Source: Chlorokybus atmophyticus (lineage: Eukaryota; Streptophyta; Chlorokybophyceae; Chlorokybales; Chlorokybaceae). From it: a DNA stretch of 49,687 bases. The stretch covers positions 1 to 49,687 of the forward strand of contig RHPI01001921.1 of NCBI GenBank assembly GCA_009103225.1, given 5' to 3'. The notes under the pieces were generated by a model. That model made no database searches. It was not told the DNA's origin and saw only the letters and a list, made by a program, of their open reading frames with translations. Within the stretch, counting starts at the first letter, position 1. The number at the start of each line of letters is the position of its first letter. The translations under genes and the position numbers were made by a program. Of the stretch, positions 23,144 to 33,624 are shown in pieces.

Positions 23144-24370
23144 TCACTGGGCCTCGGGTAGCTGCATGGGCCAAGGTCCATCCACGATAGGTATGATCGG
23201 CCCTGCGCGCAGCACATCCCCCACAACTGATCCCGATGCAAGGCTCCAGCCAACTGGAGTCTGATTGACGGTCTCGATGGTGAGACGCACAGCAGTGTAG
23301 CCAATGACGCCAACATCGAAGGACGTGAGCAGTGGCATGGGAGCGGGCTCAGGGTCGGGCACAGGGTCGGGCGGCGCCGCCGGGCTGGTGGCTCTCTCAT
23401 GCTGCGATACATTGCACGTCACTGGACCCTTCACAACGGTTCGAATAGCAAAAGGGCCAGTGTCCTCGTAGCCATGCGTGGATACCGCCCAGTCATCAAG
23501 CTTGCACTGCTTGTATCCGTCACCGATGCTAACCTTCCCCAACCAGCGCTGCACCTTCCCCGGGCGCTTGCCCACCTGGAAAAGTTTGTCAGTCAATTCT
23601 GGACTCATGTATGGCAATGGCTGAGGCGTCTTTGAATGCGTCTTGGGACGCTTTGCCAGGCTTCCGCTCGCGGATGCTTCCATGACCTGCATGTACATGC
23701 ACGCAGGTATGACTGAGTTCACGGGCTTGCAATCGAAGGAAACTTACACACCACGACAAGCAACGACACAAGCCCAAGCCCCCACCCCCCAACCACCACA
23801 CACACACACAGACACCAGCACACGCACATATGTGAAGGCAAGCAAGTAAACCATCCAAGCAATCGCACCCAAGCGCAGGTGACCACCGCAAAACTACTGA
23901 AACTGAAAACCACACGCATAATGCAAGCATGCAACCTGGACACCGAGGCCTTACGCACGAGGCTGCCCCAGCGTTTTCCCCCAACTTGTGCAAGGGCGCA
24001 GGGAAGGTCACCGAGGCCTTACGCACAAGGCTGCCCCAGCGTTTTCCCCAAACCAACTTGTGCAAGGGCGCAGGGAAGGTCACCGAGGCCTTACGCACGA
24101 GGCTGCCCCAGCGTTTTGCCCCAACCACGAGAAGTAACAACACAAGCCCAACCCAACCACCCACACACACATGCACACACACACACACACCGGCACACGC
24201 ACAGATGTTCAGGTAAGCAAACAAACCAAGCAAGCAAGCGCTCCCAAGCGCAGGTGACCATCAGCTGCTTACCGGCGAGGGCGGCGGCACGGGACTTCCT
24301 CAACAAAGACTAGCACCGGCGGCGGCACGGGACTTCCCCACAAGAACATGGGCGCTCTATCATGGCTAGC
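23144..24370 (-). CDS. Unrecognised gene: short 5' exon, long minisatellite intron, main 3' exon
   Basis: The main exon (about 23,684-23,144) begins after a CAG acceptor and encodes roughly 180 residues. It opens with a Ser/Lys-rich start, then PYMSPELTDKLFQVGKRPG and KVQRWLGKVSIGDGYKQCK, a Pro-rich linker (DPVPDPEPAPMP) and a beta-like tail, ending in TGA. A likely first exon lies at about 24,370-24,265, starting MASHDRAPMFLWGSP and ending at a GTAAGC donor. Between them is repeat-rich sequence that includes the minisatellite. The link between the two exons is inferred from phase-compatible splice sites and may be wrong. I do not recognise the family. It may be transposon-derived, given the surroundings. 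Confidence 0.4.
23941..24125. repeat. 72-bp minisatellite, locus 2
   Basis: There are two complete copies and one partial copy (starts 23,941, 24,009 and 24,081; periods 68 and 72). They are closely related to locus 1 at 22,750. The flanking TG/CA-rich intron sequence is also partly duplicated: the GTCACCTGCGCTTGGG-type block on the minus strand occurs near 23,880 and 24,255. Confidence 0.88.
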
Positions 24371-24850
24371 CATGGCTATGGCGGCGTGGGTGACAGCGAC
24401 ATGATACCCATCAGGGCTACCTATCAACTCAGGCTTGTCAGACTCACCGCCACAATCAGCAGAAATTGCAGCCTATTTGCACCGAGTTGAGCAAACAGCC
24501 GTTTGGCCAGCTGTTACACCCCTCACATGCCTCTCAACTTGAGAGGCGGGTGTCAGGTAGTAGAATATCGCTCAACAAGACCGATCAGGTACGAATTAGG
24601 GTTTGGAGTTGCGGGCGGCGTGGGCGGCGGCAGTATCAGCGGCGTGGGCGGCAGCGTCGGGGGTGACTTTGCGACTGTCAATTCTCAGTCCTCTGCTGAC
24701 GCACTAGGCTTTCAGCAATGGGCTGAGACTTGACAGGGTGCCACATTATGAAACCCTCGTCCACGCCGGTTGTGTGCATGTGGGCGTCAAGGTTGTTGCA
24801 GTTGTAGTCTTGTTTTCGAAAGCGCCGCCGCCGTCTCTCTTCTCGCAGTG

Positions 24851-25159
24851 CTTCTTCCCTCGCCGCCACGCCCTTTGATCTGGTATTCCACCTCACTGTG
24901 TGTAAACCTTCTTGTTGTGCTGGCTTGCTCTGGTTTGTGTATGCACAAAGTTGAGATGCTTCATTGTCTGTGCATGTGTGTGTGCATATGTGTTTGTGTG
25001 TTGACCAAGTTAGTCAACGCACGGCCAGCCTCTTCTTGCCCAGTCTCTGTTGGCATGCGCCGTCGCCTTCTTCCCTCGCCGCCACGCCCTTTGATCTGGT
25101 ATTCCACCTCACTGTGTGTAAACCTTCTTGTTGTGCAGGCTTGCTCTGGTTTGTATATG
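24851..25159. repeat. 93-bp direct repeat, two copies
   Basis: The block 24,851-24,943 returns almost unchanged at 25,067-25,159. It includes CCTCGCCGCCACGCCCTTTG and CCACCTCACTGTGTGTAAAC. The 123 bp between the copies is unique. It lies in the presumed intron or 5' region of the plus-strand coiled-coil gene that follows. Confidence 0.85.
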
Positions 25160-25204
25160 TCTCTGTTGGCATGCATGCTTGTGCATATCGGCTTGGCTGC
25201 GCCA

Positions 25205-25594
25205 CGACGTGAGAGAGCTGCGGCAAACCGTTGCCGACTTGCGCAGGAAGGTATGACTTGCACTATCTGTAAGCTGCTGATATCTGTTGGTAGCATGCAT
25301 TGTGACCAAACTCTAGCAACGCAGGTGTCTGCACAGCGTCAAGAGATAGACAGGCTTGGTGTAGAACTGGAGGATGTTATAGCGGAGAATGTACGTGCCG
25401 CCCGCTACAAGTACAAGTTCCGTCGCATGCGCTATCGCATACGGAGGGTGCCCAATCTCCCCGATAACGTGAGGGAGGAGATTTACAACCTCTTCCTGGC
25501 ACTCGCTGCATCCGATAGCGAGCTGTCGGAGTATACCGAGGCCACCATGGGAGACTACGACAGCGATGGTCACGGCTATGTCTACTCCAATTGA
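25205..25594 (+). CDS. C-terminal exons of an unrecognised coiled-coil protein
   Basis: Two exons are clear. The first ends at 25,250 (HDVRELRQTVADLRRK, then GTATGA). The second starts at 25,325 after CAG (VSAQRQEIDRLGVELEDVIA) and runs to the TGA at 25,594. The joined helix has a regular heptad pattern, then a basic patch (RYKYKFRRMRYRIRR), then an acidic Ser/Tyr-rich tail (GDYDSDGHGYVYSN). Upstream exons are not resolved because of the 93-bp duplication, so the 5' end is open and the start given is only the edge of what I can support. No family was recognised. It could be a structural or transposon-accessory protein. Confidence 0.5.
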   Translation, partial: RRERAAANRCRLAQEGMTCTICKLLISVGSMHCDQTLATQVSAQRQEIDRLGVELEDVIAENVRAARYKYKFRRMRYRIRRVPNLPDNVREEIYNLFLALAASDSELSEYTEATMGDYDSDGHGYVYSN

Positions 25595-26387
25595 GTCAGC
25601 AGCAGTTTTCACCTTGTACATAGCTGCTCTTTCAATGTCTTGCTGTTGAGGTTCCAGTAGGCCCCTAGCTGCTCGATCAGTGGGCCATAAGACCAGTTCC
25701 AATAGGCCAGTGGCGTTGTATACATGTGCTTCCTGCCTGCCTGCAATGAGAACCTGCTATTATAGCGGCTGCTGTCTGTGCATACGGGTACTCCATCACA
25801 CGCATGTCTTGCGTTTTCTGTACGCAACATGCTTACATGCGCAGTCTGCTACATGTCTAATGCATGCGCATATGCACGCCACATTGTATAAGGAAAATAG
25901 CGGCGCCCCCAATCAGCACACTGCATGCAGAGCTAACGGGGTACGGGCTGTAGTGAAGATAGGCAGCTAGGTAGCTAGGTTTGTATAGGTAGCCCGGTGG
26001 TGATAAAGATGTTGTGGGTGTTGCCATGTTGATTGTGCTGGTGCTTGTGTATGTCACATAGGCCGTGCAATGGTGAGTCACATGCACATCATTGCATATT
26101 TTCTACACACCGTGCACCAGCCGTCACATTAACCAGCAACACCAAGCACAACCACGACAACTACAGCTAGGGGGGCTGGTCTAGTGCAAGTGCTGAAATT
26201 GTATGTGCACTTGTATGACGCACAAAATTACACAACCTTCACATGTGCAACTACTGTCTTTGTTTCCATGTGGTTGTTCTATAGTGACGGCCTATACCTG
26301 GTTGCTGCATATAGGACTACCTGGTGCAATTCATACCCTCTACATGCATTTTTACAGATGGATCGATTGCACCCAATTTGCAATACA
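25595..26387. other. Intergenic stretch with a dispersed repeat copy; no gene
   Basis: The block at 25,931-26,100 resembles the subtelomeric repeat at 5110-5290. Nothing else here is supported as coding. Confidence 0.5.
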
Positions 26388-27137
26388 TCATTCAATGACC
26401 CTTGCCCAGTACAGCGCCGCCTGACGCGCGGTACAGGGTTGCTTCAATGAATAGTGCACGGCTGTGTAATTTTGTGCGCTGTACAGCACCTGACACATGA
26501 CATTACGAATAGTGTCCTCCTTGAGATAAACGTGGCTCTCTACCCAATCGCCGTTTATGATTTCAATGACGGCATCTCGCAAATGCTGTCCATTGAAGAA
26601 CAATCCGTTACACACAGCGTCACAGTGTCACACAGTGCTTACCTCGTTGCCAATCTTCCACTTGCTTGGGGAAGGGTTGCTGACGGCCGAGGTTGCTACA
26701 CCACGGTCAAATGCGTTTGGGCTGGGGGTTTCAATCGACCCTCTGCAAGCACAACCATGTGACTCATGCTGCCAGCAATGAAAGATGCAACCCTCACAGT
26801 TGAGCAAGAAGAACGACGTGCACGGTGTATCCAATACGCATGTAGTGAGTCACTGTGCCAGTCATGACAGAGGCAAGCATGAATGTTTGAAGTTGAGCAA
26901 GAAGCAACGTGCACAGTGCATAAAAAACGCATGCATTCTAGCTTGCCCTTGCGACTGCGGTGTCAGGTGGAGTTGTTGTGATGGGCTGGGCGTTAGCGCG
27001 GGGTCTTGCTGCGATTGGTTGGCCAAGAGTGGCTACTGCTGGTTGGCGACGGTTGCCTGGTTGAACACTGTGGGCAATGTGGACTTGGGGCGCCGACCTT
27101 TACGACGAGGTGCACCTGTAGATGGACCACGAGGCAT
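26388..27137 (-). pseudogene. Unrecognised gene with AT-hook-like start, probably broken
   Basis: An ATG at 27,137 opens MPRGPSTGAPRRKGRRPKST, whose RRKGRRPK core resembles an AT-hook or other basic DNA-binding patch. The frame runs into a TAG at about 27,033-27,035, beyond which it continues Gln/Pro-rich. Downstream minus-strand exons with clean splice sites read SIETPSPNAFDRGVATSAVS (about 26,745-26,645, followed by GTAAGC) and FNGQHLRDAVIEIINGDWVE (about 26,600-26,450), ending at 26,388. Placement just outside the left inverted arm of the giant element leaves open whether this is host or element sequence. No family was recognised. Confidence 0.35.
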
Positions 27138-27715
27138 CTCTCCAACTGATAGTCGGGTGCCGCCTGTTTAGCTAATAGTGGCGCTGCCGCATCCAACGCT
27201 GCCGCCAGGTGGCCCGCCTAAATGTACGAGGCGCGAAAACGAATATGAGGCGGTTTTGAACGTCTGATGTCCCGCACCAGAGTCGCATTTGTAGTGCGTC
27301 CTTCTCCTATGGTTGATGGTATAGATTATGCATTTGTACCATCCATGCTTCATACAACCAAGGGTACCAATGGTTGGGGCGTAACATTAATGGTACGGCA
27401 TGGGCATCTCTCGTCCAACCTAGCCATTAGCGTACTATGGCTCTGTCGTACCATCCATGGTACGACAGAGGCATTGCTCGATCAGCCCAAATGGGAGTTA
27501 GCGTGCACTCACCCAAACACGCTTCATTGATGGCCGGATGATGGCACGCAGGGGCACCAGGTCGATGACGGGTCGAATGTCAGGCTTGATGGGCCTGGGT
27601 TCGACTAGGAGGCAGAGGACCAGGAGTCGGAGGAGGCGGCGGCGGCGGCGTGGCACATCTTGCGAGAAGTTGTGGTCGTAAGAGTTCAAGCAGCGAAGCC
27701 AGCTACTACCGGTCG
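27138..27715. other. Left flank of the inverted arm, with GGTAC-rich palindromes
   Basis: There is no supported gene. The zone 27,320-27,475 is dense in GGTAC and ACCAT motifs in both orientations and contains a perfect 14-bp-arm palindrome. If the arm homology continues beyond the right edge of the window, this stretch would be part of the terminal repeat. Confidence 0.5.
27441..27470. repeat. Perfect inverted repeat, 14-bp arms, 2-bp spacer
   Basis: CTCTGTCGTACCAT is followed by CC and its exact reverse complement. It lies about 250 bp outside the visible left arm. It could be a subterminal transposase-binding site or a hairpin. Confidence 0.9.
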
Positions 27716-29130
27716 CCACGTCATGGATCATGGCAGGCGTCAGCAATGGGGCTGTCCAACATGCATCATCAACATTGGACAAACCAGCAGGCAAGCCATT
27801 AAAGACCATCTTCACACAGAGAGCTGCTTGGTGGCTCGCTTTCTGCAACAAGGAGTGGATCAGGAGCTGCAGTCCTTGGAGCCCCTTGTCAGAACCATGC
27901 GGGACCAATTGCGGCTATGGGAACAAGCACAAAGGAATGCAGAGGTACGCTCAACAGTCACATGCATTTCCTTGCAAGAGCAATTTGTTTTTTAGCGCAG
28001 TCCATGTGATATATGTAGCGTGGCTGCAGGCCTCCACTATTCACCCATACCCACCCTACAGTCAAGCCGACATTGCGGAAGCAAGAGCAGATAGACAGAG
28101 CTGGGCGGCGGTATGTTGTTGCCAATCTCGCTGTGCATTATGACTGCAATGTCGGCTCCAATGCATGCCTACCTTTGCATGCTATAGGATGTGCGTGAGC
28201 GTGCGAAGTCGCGCGCGCGTGCCGAACGAAGTAGGCTGGGTTTGAGCACAGGAGCGCGTGGCCATTCGTCCGGCAATCAACCAGTAGTGCATTAACCAGC
28301 AATGACGCAGTCCATGCAATCATTCGCGCATCAACCAGCAATGTCGTAGGTGACTGTTCTAAGCAACCAAGTAATTACGGTGTGACGCAGTTGACTATTG
28401 CAATTGTTGTGTCGCATGCATGCAGCTAACCCACATGTGATTGGTTGACAGCACCTCAGTGCACTAGGTCCTATTAAAACTCCTATGCAAGCCTGGATTG
28501 GATCCCATCCAATGGTCCTTCAATCCCACTTGCTGATGGGCGCGGCGGCAATGCGGCATCAGTTTAACATGCATGTTGGCCTGTTGAATCTCAACATGAC
28601 CATTGGGGCAGTGGCGCCTCCTGTGCCCATAGCTTCGTAACGAGTCTGCAAGGGTGGCGGGGGAAGTGCACCCAATACCACCTTGTCAGCCCCCATGTCT
28701 TCCGCTGCTCCATGCAGCCCACGGGCCATTGAGGTAAGTCGCTGTCTTTTATGCTTGTGCCTTTGTAATAATGCGTTTGGCACTGCATAAGCTTACATTC
28801 GTCATTTGCAATATTGTAAGCCATCTTATCATGTGTCCTATATACAGGCCCCCTTGCTGCATGCACAAGTGGTCTCACCTGACGCACCTGCTCCCCTCGC
28901 AGCCAGAGCGCATCTACCTTCCGTGGCACCAGTCCTTTATGCACTGCCGTCTCCTCCACGAGCAGCACCGATAATTGCGGGGCAACAATCCTTCTTGCCG
29001 CAACTTACGAGACCACAGCACAATGCAACTACCGATGTGGCTTCTGCACCTACCTTACCCCACCCGCTGCAAATTGAAGCCGGCAGTCTGCCCCAAGCTC
29101 AGGTATTTTATGATTCACTGTGACTGTCAC
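27716..29130 (+). pseudogene. Left inverted arm with broken copy of the OTU gene's 5' exons
   Basis: This arm matches the reverse complement of 48,268-49,687 along its whole length. The outer ~550 bp are nearly identical and the inner part more diverged. It holds the first exons of the gene found intact in the right arm: 27,723-27,944 (MDHGRRQQWGCPTC, a possible Cys-pair motif), 28,030-28,110, an exon from about 28,195, and a Pro/Ala-rich exon. It is broken: at 28,293-28,295 the codon is TAA where the right arm has CAA, and another stop follows PVPIAS near 28,637. Homology ends inside the intron that precedes the OTU domain, so no protease domain exists on this side. Confidence 0.8.
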
Positions 29131-29251
29131 CGTCGCTGAAACGACCACAAGTCGCCTGAAATCAAAGACAGAATGTAAGTGTTGAGAACGCTTCCTCAGT
29201 GCATGGTCGTACATGTCATTGTGCATTCATAGACTGCACTTGTGTCACCAG

Positions 29252-29727
29252 AACGACACAGTCAATCACACTGTCAGAGAGGCGTCTGTACGCCTTTTAG
29301 AAGGGATATTTAACTCAGCTGAAAGCAAGTGCGCTGAGCTTACACGCGTGCTAGATAGACTATTCCTGCTGTTAACACAGATAGACTCCAGAATAGAACA
29401 AGAGAAAGAACAGAGGGTATGTTTGTGTTATTCGTAAATGAGTTGTGTGTAATTCGTGTTCTAACTGGTGGTTATGATTCGCAGAAACTTACCAAGGAAG
29501 TGTTCCGTAAGGCAGAGACCACAATTCGCAAAGGCCTTCAAGAGATCCGCTCCCGCTCAGGGCGCCATGGTGACACGGGCTGCAAATCAGCACAGGCTGA
29601 AGGAGCAGGATTATCAGTCAACCTGTCCCTAGTTTTCTGGCCATTGTTGCCACAGTTGAACACTTGGCTGGCAGAAGGCACTGCGGTCACAATTGTTACA
29701 CTATGCACAAAGCACCTAAGCTTCCAG
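29252..29727 (+). CDS. Short coiled-coil exons of an unrecognised gene
   Basis: Exon 29,252-29,416 (after CAG, before GTATG) encodes a helix beginning NDTVNHTVREASVRLLEGIF, with strong heptads. Exon 29,485 to about 29,727 continues KLTKEVFRKAETTIRKGLQE and then a less helical stretch. They could be 5' exons of the SET gene that follows, or a hybrid transcript initiated in the left arm. No start codon is obvious, so the 5' end is unresolved. Confidence 0.4.
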
Positions 29728-29920
29728 GTGACAAAAGGCTCACACCGCAGTCTATAGCACGAGAGTCTACAGCACGCGACTTATTGCAGCTGCGATAACC
29801 AGTGCCGAAGTCATACTGCGCACAACGCACAACACATGCGCACAACGCACGCGCGAGCGAACAAAACTTCCCAATGACGGAATCTGACAACAAATACTTC
29901 CAAATGAATCAACTTCTAGT

Positions 29921-30010
29921 GCCTGTGACCTAGGGTTCGTCGGAGCGGCCTATGCGGTCGCCTGTGACCTAGGGTTCGTTGGAGCGGCCTATGCGGTCGC
30001 CTGTCACGCC
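29921..30010. repeat. 39-bp tandem duplication
   Basis: The unit starting GCCTGTGACCTAGGGTTCGT occurs at 29,921 and 29,960 with one difference. A partial third copy begins at 29,999. It lies in a 350-bp stretch (29,760-30,110) that has no other supported feature. Confidence 0.9.
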
Positions 30011-30149
30011 GCCGGCAGCCTGATGTTTGGTGTGCCTAAGGTAGTTCTGGCGGTGCTGGCAGAGGTGTGGTAGCAGAGTGCTGGCTTGTGTTGCACAAGA
30101 GTGTTATCCAATGCAAGTTGTTGCAGAGATCAGCAAGCTGAGAAACACC

Positions 30150-32466
30150 ATGGATGATGACATCCCTACCGTGTCGGCGGCATCGTCGACTTCAGAGGAG
30201 ACTCGTAGGCAGCCTTCACACCAGCGGACTTTCTATTGGCACTGTCCCTACTTCAGAACAAATGTGAAGGCGGGCCATGTAAAGTCCAACGGGCTTCCAA
30301 AAACCACACACACCAAGACTGCAAAGATCGCGCAGCACCTGCACATCAGATATTGCAGGTACATGCGCAGACAAACCAACCAGGGCGGCAGGGAGACAGC
30401 AGATGAGCTGAAGGCACGGATGGGGGATTCTCTCTCCAAACCAGTACGGGTGCGTGCGATGTTGTGAAAGTGCGTTTGTTCATATGGACTTGTAGACTCA
30501 TAGACGTTGTATGCATGCTAGTGAACTAATATCTGGGCAAAAGACTATGCAACAAAATTGACTTACGTGAAGCATATGTTAGCGTGCAGGCCCTGAATCA
30601 TCCAAAACAAAGCAGAGTTTCCGTCGACAACGTGCGGAGAGTCACCGAGGAGTATCTGCGAAAGCATCACACTGGAGCCTTTGCATTTGTAAGCACATGC
30701 AGCATGCAACTGTTAGCGAAACAAATGCCATTACAACGCCTTGGTTGCTAACCTTGTCGCTTGTTACACAGAACAAGAAATTCTGGGATGACGCTGAGCA
30801 CGATTACAACAACATCCCCCTCTACCCGAAGGAGCAAATCACACCAAAGCGGACAAAGCGGCAGCGGCAGCAAGGTTCAGGTGTTGCCGCTGCAGGTTCA
30901 GCGGCAGAAGCGTCAACAGCGGAGGAAACCGAGTTCGACTTCGCTGCGACAGAGACGAGGGAGCCAGAGGAGCTTGAGGAACAACTTGAGGATGTGATGC
31001 AGGAGGGGTCGGAGGAGTCAGCGCAGAAGGCTACGGAGGAGGTGTTGGAATTGGAGCAGTCTGAGGAGGAAGAGGTGGTGCCACCTGCAAAGAAACCGAG
31101 GCATGCCAGCTGGCAAGGCATGAAAATAGGAACGTCATCGGCAGCCGGCTCTCCCCAAACTCCCCAAACACCTGTGAGTATCCATGCGAATACTCATAGA
31201 CTGCTCTGATCAGGACATGTGCGCGTTGTCTTATGTCATAGGCCGAGACAGTTTGTGAGTCAATAAATGTATATGATATCCTTACCATTGTCTTACACAC
31301 AGGGTGGCAGGGTGAACCAACCTGTAGCCGATGCCCCACAGGCTACTAAGCCAAGGCAACACCGATCAGCGCAGGCCCGTGAACTGGCTGTGACCAATGC
31401 TGCAGCCGAGGTCAATCGATTCACCAAGACGGGGATGGACGCTGTGGAGTTGCCACCGCCATCAGAAGAACATCTGCGGGTGCGTCTTTGTTCGCATGGT
31501 ATCATGCATGCTGATCACATGCCATGGGCGCCATGCTGCATGCACTGCTCAGTTGCAGCCTATGACAATTCACACCAACTTACCGTCACTTGTTGTTTGC
31601 ACAGTGACAGAGAGCTTCCCAATCGCAAGCGCATACATAGAGCGACCGGTGACCCATGGCAGCTGTGGATGAATGGTCCAATTCCCATAGGCGAACTCTT
31701 CTATTTTGCTGGCAAAGAGTTCGTCATCAAGCCTTCAAATATCCCTGGCGCAGGGCTCGGCTTGTTCACCTGCCAGCCAATTAAGAAGGGTGACCGCATC
31801 ATGGTCTTTGACGGCAAGTGGTACTCCTACCGGGAGATGCAGAAGACATTCCCTCAGAAGGAGCACCTGCACCACCAGCGATACCACCTGCAGGTCATCA
31901 GGGACGTGCCACGCCGCCAGAGCCCTGTCATCGATGGCCACCCTCGATATGGGAACATAGCTGGCTTCCTCAACTCCAGCCGCGATACGCAGTACAAACC
32001 CAACTGCCACATCATGGACTCTGTTGATGAGGCTGCGGTGCAGACAGCTGAGGTTAGGAGTCAGAGTGTCATCGCCGCCGGGGAAGAGCTGCTCATGGAA
32101 TACGATTCCTTCCCTCCACCTACAGACGAGCAACCTACAGACCATGTGAGTATATGCAGCCTGTGGCTCATGCCTATAGACATCACTTGCTCTGCCAGAC
32201 ACTGTCTCCTGCTGTTATAGACTGCATATGTGAGAGCTGTGCGGTCTATGACCTTGTCATTCAGCATTGCAAACAATGTGCTGATCACCGTCTTACCTCA
32301 AGTCATGGAGTACTTTTTCGAGGCGGCCAGAGAAAAGTTTATCAAGGAGGCAACAGAGTTGGCAGCTCGCCATGGCGTCGCGCTCGAAGACGGCGCGTAC
32401 CTCGCAGCTTGCACTGCACCGCGTCAAGCTGGTGAATCTTTAGGCTCCTACACATGGAGGATGTAG
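30150..32466 (+). CDS. SET-domain protein (putative lysine methyltransferase), 6 exons, element cargo
   Basis: Six exons join in phase (30,150-30,449, 30,590-30,688, 30,772-31,173, 31,303-31,479, 31,615-32,145, 32,221-32,466), about 584 residues. The ATG at 30,150 sits in ACCATGG; an upstream in-frame ATG at 30,111 is possible. The N-terminus has a Cys/His-containing stretch (QRTFYWHCPYF, then HLHIRYC). A long acidic linker follows, with a basic patch (KRTKRQRQQ) that could target the nucleus. The SET domain lies at roughly residues 365-500: IPGAGLGLFT, then DGHPRYGNIAGFLNSS with KPNCHI, and AGEELLMEYD. These match the SAM-binding, pseudoknot and GEEL-YD motifs. The usual His of NHS is not at its normal place (FLNSS), so activity is uncertain. 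A helical tail follows. The acceptor at 31,615 is the weakest junction. SET proteins methylate lysines, often on histones; here the target is unknown. Confidence 0.8.
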
Positions 32467-33073
32467 TATCGAGAAGACCATTTTGTCCATGGTGCGCAAT
32501 GGTCTGAATGAAAGCAGGCGACATTGGTTGACTGAGGAGCAGATAGCTGCCGTGCGCACCAATGTTCAAAACGCCCAAGATATGACTGCACAGTGGCAGG
32601 CTGAGCAAAAGCAATTGCAGCAACGCAACAAGGCGGAGTGGGAGACACGCCGGCTACGCATCAACGCCATTGCTAATCGGAGGAAACAGAAGCGAGAAGT
32701 TTGGCTGGAAGAGCAGATGAAGACCATCCATTTTCAAGATCCAGGTGGGGCTGAGAATTACAAGTCCTTGCGCGCATACCTCATCAACAAGTGGGAGTGC
32801 AACCATCCTTGGCCATCCATTCCTGCTGCAGCTCCTGGTCCGACTCCTTCTAGTGCTGCTTCTGGTGCTGCGGCTACCTCTAGCAATCCTTCTCAAGCTG
32901 CTGTCGATGCTGCTCTTGCCTCAGCTGCTGCTGCTGCTGCTGCACTTGCAGCATTGGGAGGGGTTTCGGGGCGACCTTCAGTTCCTCTAGTGTTTCCGAA
33001 CATGCCACCACAAGGAAGCGCAGAAAAGGATGCCATAGACCGTGGCCATCAAACTGCTGGAGGGACTTCAGGT

Positions 33074-33497
33074 TGTTGAGAGTATTCCTACATACGATCA
33101 GCATCGACCCTCCACACAGGAGTAGAAGGTCGTAAGGACGAGCACTAGGTCCGGACTTAGCAAGATGGCATCGTCGGACCAGACTCCGGACTCCAGACTG
33201 GAGCCTTACTAACTGCTTCGTATCTCCGCGTATACTTACTCATATTAGGCGTGTAAGAGCTTGTTGGAAAGCTCTGGTTGTAAGGAAGACAACACAGCTT
33301 AGAGCGCGTCAAACGGCTGAGTATAGCTTACGCAGTGCTTGCAAACGTAGACGTGTGTGTAACTGGCTGGTATAAGAACCAGCGGACAACTTGTAATAGA
33401 TGAATGTGATGTGACTTGTGTATGCTCTGGTGGCGGTAGCTCTGTCTCTGTGTATCCATGCTTGCCTCAACTACATGTGCATGCTAGTCCTTCAACA
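33074..33497 (+). repeat. Copia 5' LTR
   Basis: The 424-bp LTR has TG...CA termini. Being the 5' LTR, it should carry the promoter of the element. It is followed directly by the primer-binding site. Confidence 0.95.
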
Positions 33498-33511
33498 GGT
33501 TATGGGCCCAC
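33498..33511 (+). promoter_or_regulatory. Copia primer-binding site, matches initiator tRNA-Met anticodon arm
   Basis: GGTTATGGGCCCAC begins immediately after the 5' LTR. It is complementary to the conserved GGGCCCATAACC anticodon arm of eukaryotic initiator tRNA-Met, not to the tRNA 3' end. Drosophila copia uses a cleaved half-tRNA in this way, so half-tRNA priming is the likely mechanism here. Confidence 0.75.
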
Positions 33512-33624
33512 ACTACGCTTGAGGAGTGTGAGACTAGCTTGTGTGCATAGTAGTTCTACACTACGGTAGCTTGTTGGTAGCAGAGCCTTGGGTGTCAACT
33601 GCAAGAAAGGCAGGCTCGACAGAA

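Noticed and set aside
23589-24233. A 214-codon minus-strand frame with repeated WGSLVRKASV units, looking like a repeat protein
   Set aside because: It is the translation of the 72-bp minisatellite and flanking TG-rich intron. Periods of 68 and 72 break the frame between copies in the other reading.
24466-24733. Gly-rich plus-strand frame as the start of the coiled-coil gene
   Set aside because: The Gly run comes from GGCGGC-rich sequence, and no splice path to the later exons could be supported.
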